NCBI GenBank assembly: GCA_907163375.1
Contig: CAJQUW010003464.1
Coordinates: forward strand, 186,001 to 250,000
Origin: Prostheceraeus crozeri
Lineage: Eukaryota; Platyhelminthes; Polycladida; Euryleptidae
Direction of reading: 5' to 3'
Length of the DNA: 64,000 nt
The position numbers and the translations under genes are program-made. Shown piece by piece: positions 1 to 10,678 of the stretch. The notes beneath the pieces were generated by a model. That model saw only the letters and a list, made by a program, of their open reading frames with translations. It had not been told where the DNA came from and searched no databases. Numbering within the stretch: position 1 is the stretch's first letter; each line of letters starts with the position of its first letter.

Positions 1-1404
1 TTTCAATCAGTGTGTCATTTTCACATCGTCTGCATTCATACAGAAAATCACTTGATGCAGGTTTCAATGTTGATTCTAATAATGTATCAACTTACAAGCA
101 ATGCACGATTAGTTTAGGAATGAGACGCGTTTCACATTTGATGCTATCATTTCAACTTGCAACACCGAGTGTGTGTGAAACCTTAGATGAAATAGCACTT
201 TATGAATTCATCGTATGCACTCACTTAACTTGCTCGTTTGGAATGAGGCACGTTTTGATTCTCTCAATTTGTAATGCACATGAAAAGCAAACTTACACGT
301 TTTATTCTAACCTTTCTTTACAATACTCATGGACAGTCCTAATGTTCCAATGTAATGTTCACTGCTTCATACCCATGAAATAGTTCCACTCTCCTCAACA
401 CAGACTCGTAATGCAAATACTTTCCTTTGATAATTCAATGACATTACATGCTTTGCTGTTTCATACCGATGAGAGTGTTATGTATTTCTACACAGACTTT
501 TTCATTTTATTAGTTCAATGTGCGAAGTTGAAGTCACAACGTTCAACTGCATCTAAAACTTATGCGTTTCTACAGTACTTTATATCAACTTTAAACGCGA
601 CTGCAATCATCAACCTATGAAAGTTTTATCAACGTAAAGTTGTTGTCACTCGTCATGTAGTTTTACACCACGGAGGCTAGAGCTTCATGTTTACGAATTT
701 CATTTGAACGTCAGACAGTTGAAGTTAGAATATATCATTCATATTCATCTAGCTAAGCTGATGGTAGACGTTCTCGATACACAGTTCTCCTTTTCAAGTT
801 TCCCGTAAAACATGTGTAACACTTTTGTGAGGTACTCAAACAATCTAGCAGGTTGCTGTTTATCTCACACGTGTTTTGAGTTTTTCCAAACTCGTATGCA
901 TTTGACTCTTTTAAGAAACGTTGCAAGTTGTTATGTGTATACTTGATTGGTGGCTATAAAAACTTTTAACACTAACTGTCTTTATCTACAAAACATTCTA
1001 CACACGAATTCAATTTGACAACGGCAAACGACACATTTAGTAAAACCGGTACGCTATCGATAGTTACTGCATAATGTTTTTCAAAACATTACACATGAAT
1101 CTGTCTTGTGTGAATTCTAGTTGAAATTTTGTACTATGTCAAACGGTGTTTCATGTTTGCTACTTGAATGGGCGTTCATAGTAGACTCATGTCATCCTAA
1201 TTTACAGAGTACTGTATATTTCAACTTCTGATCACTTTTTTATAATACATTTCTTACAATGAAAAGCAGTTGACTTATATCGGACAATGTTGAAGAATGT
1301 AACTTACTTTCAACACTCAAAGCTTCTTCAAACTTTATGTTTCATCTAACGGTTAACATTAACTTGTGTTATATAAAACCCTAAATCCCTAAATCCAACT
1401 GTAG
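1..1404. other. no gene recognised (left edge)
   Basis: AT-rich DNA inside the unidentified left-hand element. Short open frames on the plus strand have no recognisable motif and read like chance. A TATATAAAA stretch at 1370-1378 lies about 30 bases before the short reading frame that starts at 1405 and could be its core promoter. Confidence 0.5.
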
Positions 1405-1641
1405 AGAACCCTACCCTTCAGTTTTCCAGAAGGTGAAGAAGCGGAAAGTGGTGACTTTCAATTTCGTTCCTATGGACAAGAATATGTTACTGATGCTTCT
1501 GAGTTGTATACACGACATCTCCAGAAGATTATTTCTCGGATGGATAACTTTCATGGTTACGGCGATCATTTGCTTCTGAATCAAATAAACCATATTGTCA
1601 TTGCTATTAGCAAAACGGGTTTCCGTGATGGCTGTTCATAA
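1405..1641 (+). pseudogene. fragment of an unidentified mobile-element protein
   Basis: Open frame from the stop at 1402 to the TAA at 1639-1641, without an ATG near its beginning, so it is an exon or a remnant. I do not recognise the family. Its second half has the pattern Y-x-RH-x2-KI-x-SR-x-D, then G-x2-LLL-x2-I-x-HI-x-I. The same pattern occurs in the reading frame at 63,083-63,523 near the other window edge, with about 16 identities over 38 residues. A TATA-like sequence lies just upstream. The arrangement resembles, from memory and weakly, the N-terminal part of long ORFs in some Maverick-type elements. Seen: the paralogy. Inferred: that it belongs to the element whose end is at about 5.98 kb. 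Confidence 0.45.
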
Positions 1642-2212
1642 ATCAAAGACCAAATAAAGTACTTTTTCATGGCGACTTTTTACTAACTATGCTTTAGAGG
1701 TAACGAATCTCTACTGATACCAAGTAGTTGATTTCTATAAACGGTGAACTTGTTGCACTTCATGGTAGTATTATTCATCAATGGTTTATCATGTTGAGTT
1801 CAATCTTCGAAGTAAATATATTTGGAACATCACATCTCTCCCTATGTTTTTTCTGCTGATTTTAGTAACTTACGTTTTCTTCAATGCTTGTATAGCAATC
1901 GACTGCGATGCAGTAAAGCAACTTATGCGTTCAGAGCTTGTTCACTACCGAAGAGAGAAGTCTGTGATGTGTTGCATGTGGTGCAAGGATGGCCTCCCAA
2001 TTCATTCCATTTCATCATTTATTCTTCCCCTCTGCATTCCATATCCAAAGATATGTGGCGGGCTTGGGACCGCTTTAGCTGCATTAGAAGGTTGGCCCTT
2101 AAGAGGTCCCATGGTGCGTTCTCGGGACTGACATGTGGGGAACGATTAGGTCTTTTTCAGTTGGCCTGCAATGAAAGAAGTAAGAATGAGGAAGATGGTA
2201 CAATGTTATGTT
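1642..2212. other. no gene recognised
   Basis: Two overlapping plus-strand open frames (1781-2131 and 1822-2286) have no domain, repeat or signal I recognise. They overlap the tail of the better supported minus-strand coiled-coil gene and are left uncalled. Confidence 0.4.
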
Positions 2213-3129
2213 TCAGTCATAAAACTTACGAAATTTGCACGGCTTCCTCCATTCAATGCGGATGCCCTCTCGATGTTCGATGTTGAGGTGATAACACCGG
2301 ACATCCGCACTATTGAAACACTCCTGGGTGTCGTCCATTGAAATATTTGGATAAATGAGTGGACGTTCGGGGACAACACCCAGGACAGGAATGTGAATGA
2401 AAGTGAGCGACCTCGACTCATCATTCTTCCTCAAACACTCCAACTCACGCTCAAGCTCACTCACTTGCTTCAACGCCTCCTTCAACTTACACTCCTTACT
2501 CCGCTCTCGCTCACTCACATCCAACTCTCTCTCCATCGCTTCCCTCAACTTTCTTTCAGCTACCTCACTTTCAGCTTCGCCTCCACACACTCTTTCAACT
2601 TCTTACTCACACTGTCAGCACTCGCCTTCAATCGATCGCGCTCAACAGTCACCTCCTTCAACGCACTCTTTGCAGCATTCAACTGACCTCGCAACTTGTC
2701 ACACTCACTCCTCACATTCCCATACACCAACGCATCATCCTTCGACAGCATCACTTTGCATGGCACACTCGACTGACTCACTCTCACAACACACTTCGGC
2801 AATCCCTCAGGAGACGATTGTGCCAGCGGCTTAGTCGCTGGCAAAATCGTCGTCACTGCACTCTCTTCCTCACTGACAACACGCCTCTTCACATCTACAG
2901 TCTCAAACTCATTCTCATCTTCACTCTCTACAACAATCCTTTTTCTTTTGGGTGCACTCACTTCATCATCCAAATCAACATCACTCAAACGCTCAACAGT
3001 CTGCTGAACATTCTTCGAAGGTTCGCGCGCCACCATACCTGCTTCAAACAGCATTCCCTTCTATCCACACAACACTTTCTTCATCATGTCCTTCCCTATC
3101 ACCCCATTTTCACACTTTGAGTGCACCAT
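2213..3129 (-). pseudogene. coiled-coil protein with acidic region and nuclear-localisation-like basic run
   Basis: Reading on the minus strand from the ATG at 3129, a short N-terminal part is cut by a TAG at codon 23 (3061-3063). The same frame then runs from an internal ATG at 3054 to 2560, and the continuation is in another frame, 2590-2213. The protein has an acidic segment, a basic PKRKR run suggesting nuclear import, and then a long heptad-like Glu/Lys/Leu-rich region spanning the frame change, typical of a coiled coil. The last 50 residues are not coiled. The continuity of composition across the frame change is why I join the two frames as one damaged gene. A TATATAA on the minus strand (3600-3593) may be its promoter. 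Family not recognised; it lies inside the left unidentified element. Confidence 0.5.
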
Positions 3130-3178
3130 GCTGAACTCATCTCACTCTTGAGATTACACCACACACAATGCCACACCC

Positions 3179-3252
3179 TCACCGCCTCAACATGCCCTTC
3201 ATTCTTCGACAAATGGCACCGCCTCAACATGCCCTTCATTCTTCGACAAATG
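3179..3252. repeat. 37-bp direct repeat, two copies
   Basis: A 37-base unit beginning CACCGCCTCAACATGCCC and ending GACAAATGG occurs twice back to back just upstream of the coiled-coil gene. Confidence 0.85.
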
Positions 3253-3419
3253 GAATCGAAGTCGCTCACCCCTTAATACATTTCCACAGCCGCACTTCGC
3301 CAACTGAAGCTTCTTGTTATTATCTTTTGTCATTGTGATAATCTCTGAAAGGAGATAGAATAGTTTGTGAGATTGAGATAATAGTAGTCATCTCATAGGA
3401 ATGATATCATCTACATGAG

Positions 3420-3600
3420 AGTCCTAGCTTGCAACGTTTGATAGCAAACGTTGTCAGACCACTCACTGTTCGTTAGGAAATAGAAGTGAAGTCTAGAGAA
3501 ACCTAACTTTCAACGTTTGATAGCAAACGTCAGAGCACTCACCGTTCGTCTTGCAACTTGAAACAGGAGTGAAGACTAGAGAAAAGACGTGGTTTATATA
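3420..3600. repeat. duplicated hairpin block upstream of the coiled-coil gene
   Basis: A block of about 80 bases is repeated. Each copy contains AACGTTTG-ATAG-CAAACGT(T), a near-perfect hairpin with a 4-base loop (3433-3452 and 3512-3530), followed by a CACTCACYGTTCGT segment and GTGAAG-CTAGAGAAA. A third, degenerate version lies near 3880. A TATATAA box on the minus strand lies at 3600-3593, so these hairpins are placed like promoter-proximal elements. That role is inference. Confidence 0.6.
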
Positions 3601-4960
3601 CCCAGTGAGCACAAAGCCATGATTCAGACCTTCCTTATTTGGCCATGCGTTTGACATGACAACAGCGGTTTTGCCATTTATGGGCATCGGCAGTCACCGT
3701 GCTTTCAGTAACCAACTGCCAACACAAAGACTGGTTACCCTATGACGCGAAAAGTTTTGACGTCAATGCCTGCAGTAACCCTCTCATTTTTACCAAGTTG
3801 CAATGACAAACGATAGACGTTGCCAACCATGAGCTACTGAGGCTAGACGAGATTTCACAAAGGCCTGATAGCAGAAGCCATAGCGACTTGATAGCAAGCG
3901 TTTAGGTGTTAAAACATCCATTGACCATCATTTTTAAAATTGAACTAGCATGCCAATGAGGATAGACAAGCTAAGCTGATGAATCCGTTACAGGCATTAC
4001 TCAGAGGGGATCTTATCCCGACTGCAAGGCCTCGGCCCTCAAATCCAACCTCCCGCGGACAGAGAGTGCGTCATATGACTGTGTTGGTATTCGGACCCCG
4101 ATTTTGACATGAAAACCGGTGGAGTTGTTTACATCAGGAAGCAAGTCTCGAGGCGAAGCTCGCCTCTGACAACTTTATAAAGGTCTTTATTGAAATCAGA
4201 AGGTTTGAAAACCTTATAACACATCAAAAAATAGCAAATTTAAATTTTGCATCATTTAGTACTACTTATGAAACTTTATGAGTAGTCTGCAAATATAGGT
4301 CTGATCGATAGCTATCGAACCTTTTTTGAATCAACTCAATCGGTGCACTAGAACCGAAGATGCACCGTTTATAATTATTGGACCTACTTGATCAAAGTGA
4401 TCACAAGCCATAGTCTGGCTAACCTATTAAGTCTGACACCTTACCTGATATCAGCAATGAAATTTTCTAAGTCTGATTTTGGAATTTCCGATGCTATCAT
4501 CGGAGCTCCGGAGAGACGACCTACCTTTGACAATCTGTCTCGTCTTAATGAAATTTCTCATTCGGTTCCCAGCTTATATAGTTTGTGGCGATCAGCTGAT
4601 GACGTAATCTCAATCATCCAAAACTTTAAACACGTCTATCTCCGGTTCTAGCGCTCCGATTGACTTCAAATTTTGACAGTCACGTTTTCTCTCTCTAACC
4701 TTTCATTTAAGCCATCCCTCGACTCTCTACGATGACCAGAAGCCGAGTTGAAAAAACTTGCTTTCAAACTATCCAAAATCTTGGAAAATGCGCAAAAATT
4801 CGATTTTACACAAGCTCTCCTTTGGAAACGAAACCTTCCACAGATCTGAAAAGGTAGGATCCTAGAGAACAAAGTGCGGTGTTTCCACTAAAAGAAACCG
4901 GAGCTCTTCATTCACTTTCATTCCTGAGATAGTCGTCACCAAAGTAGGCAACAATTGAAT
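3601..4960. other. no gene recognised; contains a 17-bp hairpin at 4150-4166
   Basis: No supported coding frame. At 4150-4166 GAGGCGA-AGC-TCGCCTC forms a perfect 7-bp stem with a 3-base loop, of the same design as small hairpin insertions in Maverick B. The rest is mixed AT-rich and mildly GC-rich sequence of the left element. Confidence 0.45.
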
Positions 4961-4974
4961 ATTTTCACAAAAAA

Positions 4975-5545
4975 AATCCTTGGTGTCGCAGCCCCATAGT
5001 GAAGAGAACTTCGAAAAGACTTTTTGTGCGAATTTCAACACCAAACCTCGATAGAAGTTTGTTTCACATGTTTCTGAGCAACTTTGGTCAAAATGTTGAA
5101 AATTTTTTTTTTCACGAAAAATCCTTAGTGTCAGACCCATAGTGAAGAAATTTTTTTTTTCACCGAAGCTTCACCGACCCAACTTTTGACGAGAAGCACG
5201 ATGGGAGGGGTTTCGGAGCTCAATTCTGACATTTTGAAAATTTTTTTTAAGAAAAAAATCCTAGGTGTCGGAGACCCATGGTGAAGAAAATTTCGAAAAA
5301 ATTTTTTGTGCGAATTTCAACACCAAACCTTGATAGAAGTTTGTTTCACATGACTCTGAGAAACTTTGGTCAAAACTTTGACAAAGTTCGACTCGAGGGG
5401 GGGGGCGTTTTTTCATCGACACACCACCGACCCAACTTTTGACGAGAAACACGATGGGAGGGGTCTCGGAGCTCAATTCTGACATTTTGAAAAAAAATTT
5501 TTTTCACGAAAAAATCCTAAGTGTCGACCCATAGTGAAGGTTAGC
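4975..5545. repeat. imperfect 282-bp tandem repeat, about two copies
   Basis: The segment containing TTGTGCGAATTTCAACACC recurs 282 bases apart (5024 and 5306). It is followed each time by the same series: GATAGAAGTTTGTTTCACATG, CCGACCCAACTTTTGACGAG, a GGGAGGGG run, and a CCCATRGTGAAG segment. Copies differ by small indels and by poly-A, poly-T and poly-G run lengths. It lies within the terminal region of the left unidentified element. Confidence 0.75.
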
Positions 5546-5549
5546 ACTT

Positions 5550-5980
5550 TTCTCTCCAATTGACTTGAAAATCACCCCACTCATGTAACATTGTACGTAG
5601 AGTCCGAATCTGCCCTCCGTTTGTCCATCCGGACACTCCTTCACCCCGAAATAGGACCTTTCTCATTCCAAAACATCAAAAAAACCTACCTTTTCAAACT
5701 CTGTCGTTTTTTCGGAGATTGCTGACATTTTCAAGTCACTCTCACACCTAAACCATGGAAGGCTTGGACAAATGATGCCTTCCACTGCATTGGCCTCACT
5801 CTTAGCTTTCACATGAGCTATCGCACGACTTTCTACAATCACTCCCACCCAAGTTGAAAGTCTGACAGGAGGGGGGGGGCGGTTTCCTCCTCTCGGTCCG
5901 ATCCCTTCCAGCACATCCTTGGCCACTTCCTTCCAGAGGGGGGCTGAGTCAGCATGATGACTCATCACTGCTCATTTTGG
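5550..5980. repeat. right terminal repeat of an unidentified large element (mirror of 61,672-62,990)
   Basis: Read on the minus strand from 5980 inward, this matches the sequence that starts at 61,672 on the plus strand. Both have the 20-base palindrome TGAGTCATCATGCTGACTCA (5945-5964 here) and then a C-run with CTCTGGAAGG. Further in, both have an AGAAAGTCGTGC-ATAGCTC block with GAAAGCTAAGAGTGAG, then GAGAAAGGTC, a GGATGG-AAACGGAG block and CAGATTCGG. Similarity stops a few bases beyond the palindrome on both sides, marking the element boundary near 5980. The element continues out of the window to the left. Confidence 0.7.
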
Positions 5981-6784
5981 CCTTCCGTCTGCAATGGGAT
6001 CACTGCTAAAGATAGATCAAATTGTCATGCAAAAGATGTGCGGCTGGTGGGATTCGAACTTACGACCAAGGTTAACTAGACCTGTGCTCTAACCAACTAT
6101 ATGTTATCTTCAAAACACTAACTTGGTCGCAGCCCATAGGCACTCCTATGATGATTGATGCGTGCTTCATCTGTCACGGCTGTGAGTATATTATGATTAC
6201 ATGGTTCATTGCGTTATAAAGGCTGGATAGTCATTAATACAATGTATGCATAATGATATATCAAAATATTCATATCAAACTTGCGAATGCGTAGAATATG
6301 AATATTGACACCAATATGCAAAAAGCTTCAGCAAAAATATATTAAGAGTTGGAAAGAGTCAGCTTTTTCCAAGATTTTATTCACTGTCTCTTATCAGGAT
6401 GCAGAAAGCTTTCGAAAACTATCCAGCAATCATGCTCAGTCAGGTACAAGGGACCATGGCCAGTGAAAGTTTAGATATGAGGAACTTGAAAATAGCATTT
6501 ACAATGAGAGGATATGATATTTTACTGTGATGTTACATGGTGCAGTCTTCCAAAAATTGTGTTATTTCAACAGCAAAACGGAAAGCATTACATCTTACTG
6601 CAACACATTATTTTGTGGATCAACTTGATGGAAAGCGGATTCGCTAATGCATGACAAATACAGCTACAAATCTTCATGTGTTTGGGTACTTTGCACAATT
6701 ACAGTCATCGAGAAATTTATCTTGATTTGACCAACTTAATAACCTCTTGATTTCATCCATGCTCTCTTCACTTTTTCTATCACT
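5981..6784. other. intergenic stretch with a tRNA-like remnant
   Basis: Apart from the tRNA-like sequence at 6042-6101, I see only AT-rich non-coding DNA between the end of the left element and a LINE fragment. Confidence 0.5.
6042..6101 (-). pseudogene. tRNA-Thr(AGT)-like remnant or tRNA-derived SINE head
   Basis: On the minus strand there is an A-box-like TAGTTGGTTAGAGC, an anticodon arm with loop CTAGTTA (anticodon AGT) and four of five stem pairs, and a B box GTTCGAATCCC, ending ACCAGCC. The 5' half of the acceptor stem and the D arm do not pair with the 3' end, so this is not a functional tRNA gene. It is a pseudogene or a tRNA-derived SINE head. Confidence 0.55.
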
Positions 6785-7075
6785 TTCATTCCTCTTTACA
6801 ACCTCCTTGCTGTTCAGTGATGGCTTCCAAATAGAAAATCCTCTCGACTTGCCTCATATCCTTATCATCAATCCTCTCGCCTAGACGCCTAATATCCTGA
6901 TGTCCTTTGGGTCGACACTAGTTTACACTTCAGTCTTCCTGCTGTTCACCCTGAGCCCTTTTGCCTTTAGAGCACTCCACCATTATTGCAGTCCTGTCCG
7001 CAAGTCCTCTTTTCAGGTGGATGTGATAGCCAAGTCATCAGCGTACAGCAGCTCCTACACTTCTATTGCACATGT
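6785..7075 (-). pseudogene. LINE reverse transcriptase fragment
   Basis: On the minus strand the translation contains LLYADDLAI (7053-7027), the catalytic YADD box of a non-LTR reverse transcriptase. It is followed, at the usual distance, by residues resembling the W-x-AL-x2-KGLRVN-x2-KTEV segment and a VERIFYLEAITE segment, which match the conserved order after the YADD box in RTE/CR1-like LINEs. Two in-frame stops and missing flanks show it is a dead fragment. Confidence 0.7.
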
Positions 7076-7443
7076 ACTAAATTTTGCAATTTTACTAAAT
7101 CTATTGACAAAATTGAGGTCAGATATAATGAGAAATAATTATTTAGTCTCAATTATTGATATTTAGTCCATTTATTTAAATTAGCGTGCATGTTCTGTAG
7201 ATTAATCTTAGTTATGTATTTCAAAATAATTGTTTCGCCACTCACTAATGACCGTAGTCTCTACGGTGTTGAGCAGTACATTCGAACGAGGCAATTTATC
7301 AGTTCACCAAGTTCCTCGTTCATTTGATGTTTTCCTTCGTTTACTCAGTTCGCCGTTCATTTGTGCCAGGTCGTTCAGTTTATGAAAAACTTCAGTTCGC
7401 TCAGTTTATTTTCTCTTTGCATGGAGGCAGCTGTTGATAAAAC
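7076..7443. other. no gene recognised
   Basis: Non-coding DNA between a LINE fragment and the 5' LTR of the gypsy element. No motif recognised. Confidence 0.5.
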
Positions 7444-7602
7444 TGATGTATCGCATAAATAACAATGAATGTTTTTGTTTAACTAACGCTTGTAACTGAA
7501 CAATTTAAATATACGACGATCTGAGACGAAATAGAAAGCACGTGAATGAACGAGACTTACTTTGTTAAGTAAACGGAACGTTGGCTAGCGCAGGATATAT
7601 CA
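7444..7602 (+). repeat. 5' LTR (159 bp)
   Basis: Begins TGATGTATCG and ends GGATATATCA, with the TG...CA ends of LTRs. Nearly identical to 11,964-12,122. Confidence 0.95.
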
Positions 7603-7603
7603 G

Positions 7604-7621
7604 TGGTGCTAGGAGTGGGAT
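7604..7621 (+). promoter_or_regulatory. primer binding site
   Basis: One base after the 5' LTR, TGGTGCTAGGAGTGGGAT is complementary to a tRNA 3' end reading ATCCCACTCCTAGCACCA. A tRNA-Leu is the most likely primer, because animal Leu tRNAs carry a similar AATCCCACT T-stem/acceptor sequence. The tRNA assignment is inference. Confidence 0.7.
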
Positions 7622-7832
7622 TAACTTGTCAACGTCATTCTGCGCCTGCTGTCAACGGCTTTCGTCTGAACGAGTGAATCAGCTGGTTGATTCTTCGTCA
7701 ATTATACCACAGCGAGTGAGTTGGTCTTCGCTGCGTTAGTTACACTTCGCGATCGAGTGAATTCAATTCTTCGGATCGTACAATCATTCGGCAAGATATT
7801 CGCATCGTGTTCTCAATTACGATCGTTCAAAA

Positions 7833-10667
7833 ATGGCTTTATCTGCAAGTGACTTGAAAGACATATTGAAAAATCAGCAAGAACAGTTCGAGCTTCTTCT
7901 AAAAAGTCTAAGTGTTGGAACTTCCACTTCTCCTAATTTGTCGTTGCTCAAGTTCGAGGCGTTCGACAAGGGAAATGAAAAGTTTACTCAGTATGTCGAA
8001 AGGCTGCAGCACCATTTTGATTTACACGATACCAAGGATAGTACAACACAACGTACATGTTTGCTGGCATCTGTCGGAGCTAGCACATATCAACTGCTGA
8101 AAAATCTATACAGTGGAGAAGATCTGACTTCAAAGACTTTCACTGAATTGATTGAAAAGCTAACAATTCACTTCAAAGAAGCAGTGAATAAACACGCCGC
8201 ACGGTACGATTTTAACTCTACAGACTTGAAGCCAGGTCAAACATACGCGGATTGGGTCGCTACATTGCGAGGTCTGGGTGCGGATTGTGAATTCGCCTGC
8301 CCAAAGGCTGGTTGTTCCGCATCTTACATTGATGACATGTTTATTGACGTCATTATTCGACGCACTCCCCATGCTGAGGTTCGACGGCAGTGTTTACAAC
8401 ACTCGAAGCTTACTGTAGACACAGTGATACAGAAAGCACAGTCGTACCTACAGACATGTAGGTCAGTGCAAGTTGTGCAAGGCGCCGATGTAAGTTCAGA
8501 TTGTGCTACTGCTGCTACGGTGAATCGAATCGCACCTTACTACAACAAAGGCAAGAGAGGCAAAAGTGCAGCAAATCGACGCAGCTTGCAATTTCAACAA
8601 GGGACGAATACAGCTCGCAAAGTTAGTGGTCAAAGCCAACAGCGTTTTAGTCTTAGCAAAGGTTGTCCTGGGTGCTATGTCAAGCACGAGAGGAAAGACT
8701 GTCCTGCTAATAATCAAATATACAGAAAATGTAATAGAAAAAATCACTTCGCTTCCGTGTGTCGTAGTCAGTCAAAGGGTACCAGCAATGCAAACCAGAT
8801 AAGTGAGCCTGAGCTCGAAGTTCACTATGTGAGCGCGGTTGTTGAGCAAGTGCAAAGGAAGAAGAATCAAATCTTCATTGCTGCAACAGTCGATGGAAAG
8901 CAAATGTACTTTCAGTGGGATACCAGCGCTACATGCTCTATGGTTGGACTGGATGGATACGAATCAATCGGATCACTTGTAATCACTGCAACATCCGCTA
9001 TTCTGAGAACTTACGATGGTCACAACCTGTCTGTTAAAGGGAAATGTACGGTCACAGTGCAAGTAGGCCAGACAACTAAAGTGTTGCCTCTGTTCGTTCT
9101 TAACGAGAGAAAGTATGCAAACTTGTTGGGTCTGCCCTGGTCAGATGAATTCGGCATGACACAGCAGGGACTGTCCTCTCTTGACAGTTCACCGAGTGAA
9201 GCATCAGTCTTCTATGTTTCGGAAAATGACAAGAAACGGAAGTTAGACGAGATGATGCTTCGGCATTCTTCGGTTTTCCAGTCAGGTCTGGGACTGTGCT
9301 CGAAAATGAAGGCGCACATACAACTGAAGAATGATGCTACACCTGTGTTTCGGAAAGCAAGGCCTATACCGTTTTCCCAAAAGCAAGCTTTGCAAAAAGA
9401 ATTAAACCGTCTCGAGGGACAAGGAATTATCGAGAAGATTGCATACAGTGATTGGGCTGTTCCCATAGTTGTCGTCTCCAAGCCAAACGGCAAGCTTCGT
9501 GTGTGTGGTGACTTCATCGATGTGAATCGACAATCAAATACACAACAGCATCCGCTACCTCATATTGACGATTTGTGCGGAAAGATCAGCGGTGGCAAGT
9601 TCTTCACAACATTCGACATGTCTGATGCCTACTTTCAAATAGAGCTAGATGAAGAGTCAAAGAAGATATGCGTCATAAATACGCCATTCGGTATCTTCAA
9701 ATATCATCGCATGCCCTTTGGGATATCATCAGCACCATCAATTTTTCAGCAAATAATGGACCAAATGATCAATTCACTGCCAGGAACTGCCGCATTCTTG
9801 GATGATATTATTGTCACTGGTCGAGACGAAACGGAACATTGGGAAAACTTTGAACGCGTTATAGCTGCATTATCAGATTTTGGATTTCGCATTAGACCTG
9901 AAAAATGTTCTTGGGTGCAACCGAAATGCGAGTATCTGGGCTTCGAATTTTCTTCACAAGGACGTCAACCTTCTCCATCGGCAATAACAGCAGTAACATC
10001 GCTTCCAAGACCAACCTCGTGTGATGAAGTCAAGGCTTTCTTGGGTAAAGTCGGATATTATTCTGTTTTCATCCCTCAAATGGCTTCCAAAGCAGCACCT
10101 CTATATGCATTATTGCAGAAGAATGTCAAGTTCCAATGGAAAGAGAAGGAAGAAAAGGCGTTTCAGGAACTCAAGCAAATCATCGCCGAAGCTGTGAGTT
10201 TAACGCACTATGATCCTTCAAAGCAACTTGTTTTGGCAACTGATGCTTCGCCATACAAAACGGGTGCTGTACTGTCACAGATCGAAGACGGTGAGGAAAA
10301 GCCAATCGCCTTTGCAAGCAAGACACTGACTGCAGCTCAGAAGCGCTACTCACAATTGGATAGAGAGGGACTTGGAGTGACATTTGGCGTGACGAAGTTT
10401 CACAAATTCATTTTCGGACGAAAATTTACATTGCAATTGGACAATAAGCCACTAACTGCAATATTTTCACCTGAGAGAAATATTCCTACAATGGCCGCAC
10501 AGAGACTGACAAGATGGTCCTTGAAACTGCGTGCTTATGACTTCGAGATCCGATTTCGTCCTACGTCTCAACACTCAAACGCAGATTGCTTGAGTAGACT
10601 GCCAGTTGGCCCAGATGAAAACTTTGACAGGATCGAAACTCTCTCGAAGAAGAAACTGTCAGTCTGA
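7833..10667 (+). CDS. gypsy Gag-protease-reverse transcriptase-RNase H polyprotein
   Basis: 944 residues in one frame. The N-terminal 270 residues are Gag-like. A zinc-knuckle-like pair follows: C278, C281, H285, C290, then C300, H305, C310. The retropepsin active site is DTSA at 363-366 (DTGA or DSGA is usual). The RT has the RVCGDF, FDMSDAYF and FLDD catalytic segments (YLDD is usual), the last near residue 650, followed by an RNase H domain with ATDAS near 800. Gag and Pol share a frame with no shift between them. The frame ends in TGA-TAA at 10,665-10,670. The next frame clearly carries the integrase, so the stop reflects a frame change near 10,640 that severs integrase. It produces virus-like particle, protease and cDNA synthesis functions in the cytoplasm. 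Confidence 0.93.
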   Translation: MALSASDLKDILKNQQEQFELLLKSLSVGTSTSPNLSLLKFEAFDKGNEKFTQYVERLQHHFDLHDTKDSTTQRTCLLASVGASTYQLLKNLYSGEDLTSKTFTELIEKLTIHFKEAVNKHAARYDFNSTDLKPGQTYADWVATLRGLGADCEFACPKAGCSASYIDDMFIDVIIRRTPHAEVRRQCLQHSKLTVDTVIQKAQSYLQTCRSVQVVQGADVSSDCATAATVNRIAPYYNKGKRGKSAANRRSLQFQQGTNTARKVSGQSQQRFSLSKGCPGCYVKHERKDCPANNQIYRKCNRKNHFASVCRSQSKGTSNANQISEPELEVHYVSAVVEQVQRKKNQIFIAATVDGKQMYFQWDTSATCSMVGLDGYESIGSLVITATSAILRTYDGHNLSVKGKCTVTVQVGQTTKVLPLFVLNERKYANLLGLPWSDEFGMTQQGLSSLDSSPSEASVFYVSENDKKRKLDEMMLRHSSVFQSGLGLCSKMKAHIQLKNDATPVFRKARPIPFSQKQALQKELNRLEGQGIIEKIAYSDWAVPIVVVSKPNGKLRVCGDFIDVNRQSNTQQHPLPHIDDLCGKISGGKFFTTFDMSDAYFQIELDEESKKICVINTPFGIFKYHRMPFGISSAPSIFQQIMDQMINSLPGTAAFLDDIIVTGRDETEHWENFERVIAALSDFGFRIRPEKCSWVQPKCEYLGFEFSSQGRQPSPSAITAVTSLPRPTSCDEVKAFLGKVGYYSVFIPQMASKAAPLYALLQKNVKFQWKEKEEKAFQELKQIIAEAVSLTHYDPSKQLVLATDASPYKTGAVLSQIEDGEEKPIAFASKTLTAAQKRYSQLDREGLGVTFGVTKFHKFIFGRKFTLQLDNKPLTAIFSPERNIPTMAAQRLTRWSLKLRAYDFEIRFRPTSQHSNADCLSRLPVGPDENFDRIETLSKKKLSV

Positions 10668-10678
10668 TAAAAAACACT

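Noticed and set aside
5663-5968. 101-codon minus-strand frame ending at the element tip
   Set aside because: It lies entirely in terminal-repeat sequence, and the matching region at 61.7 kb does not keep the frame open.
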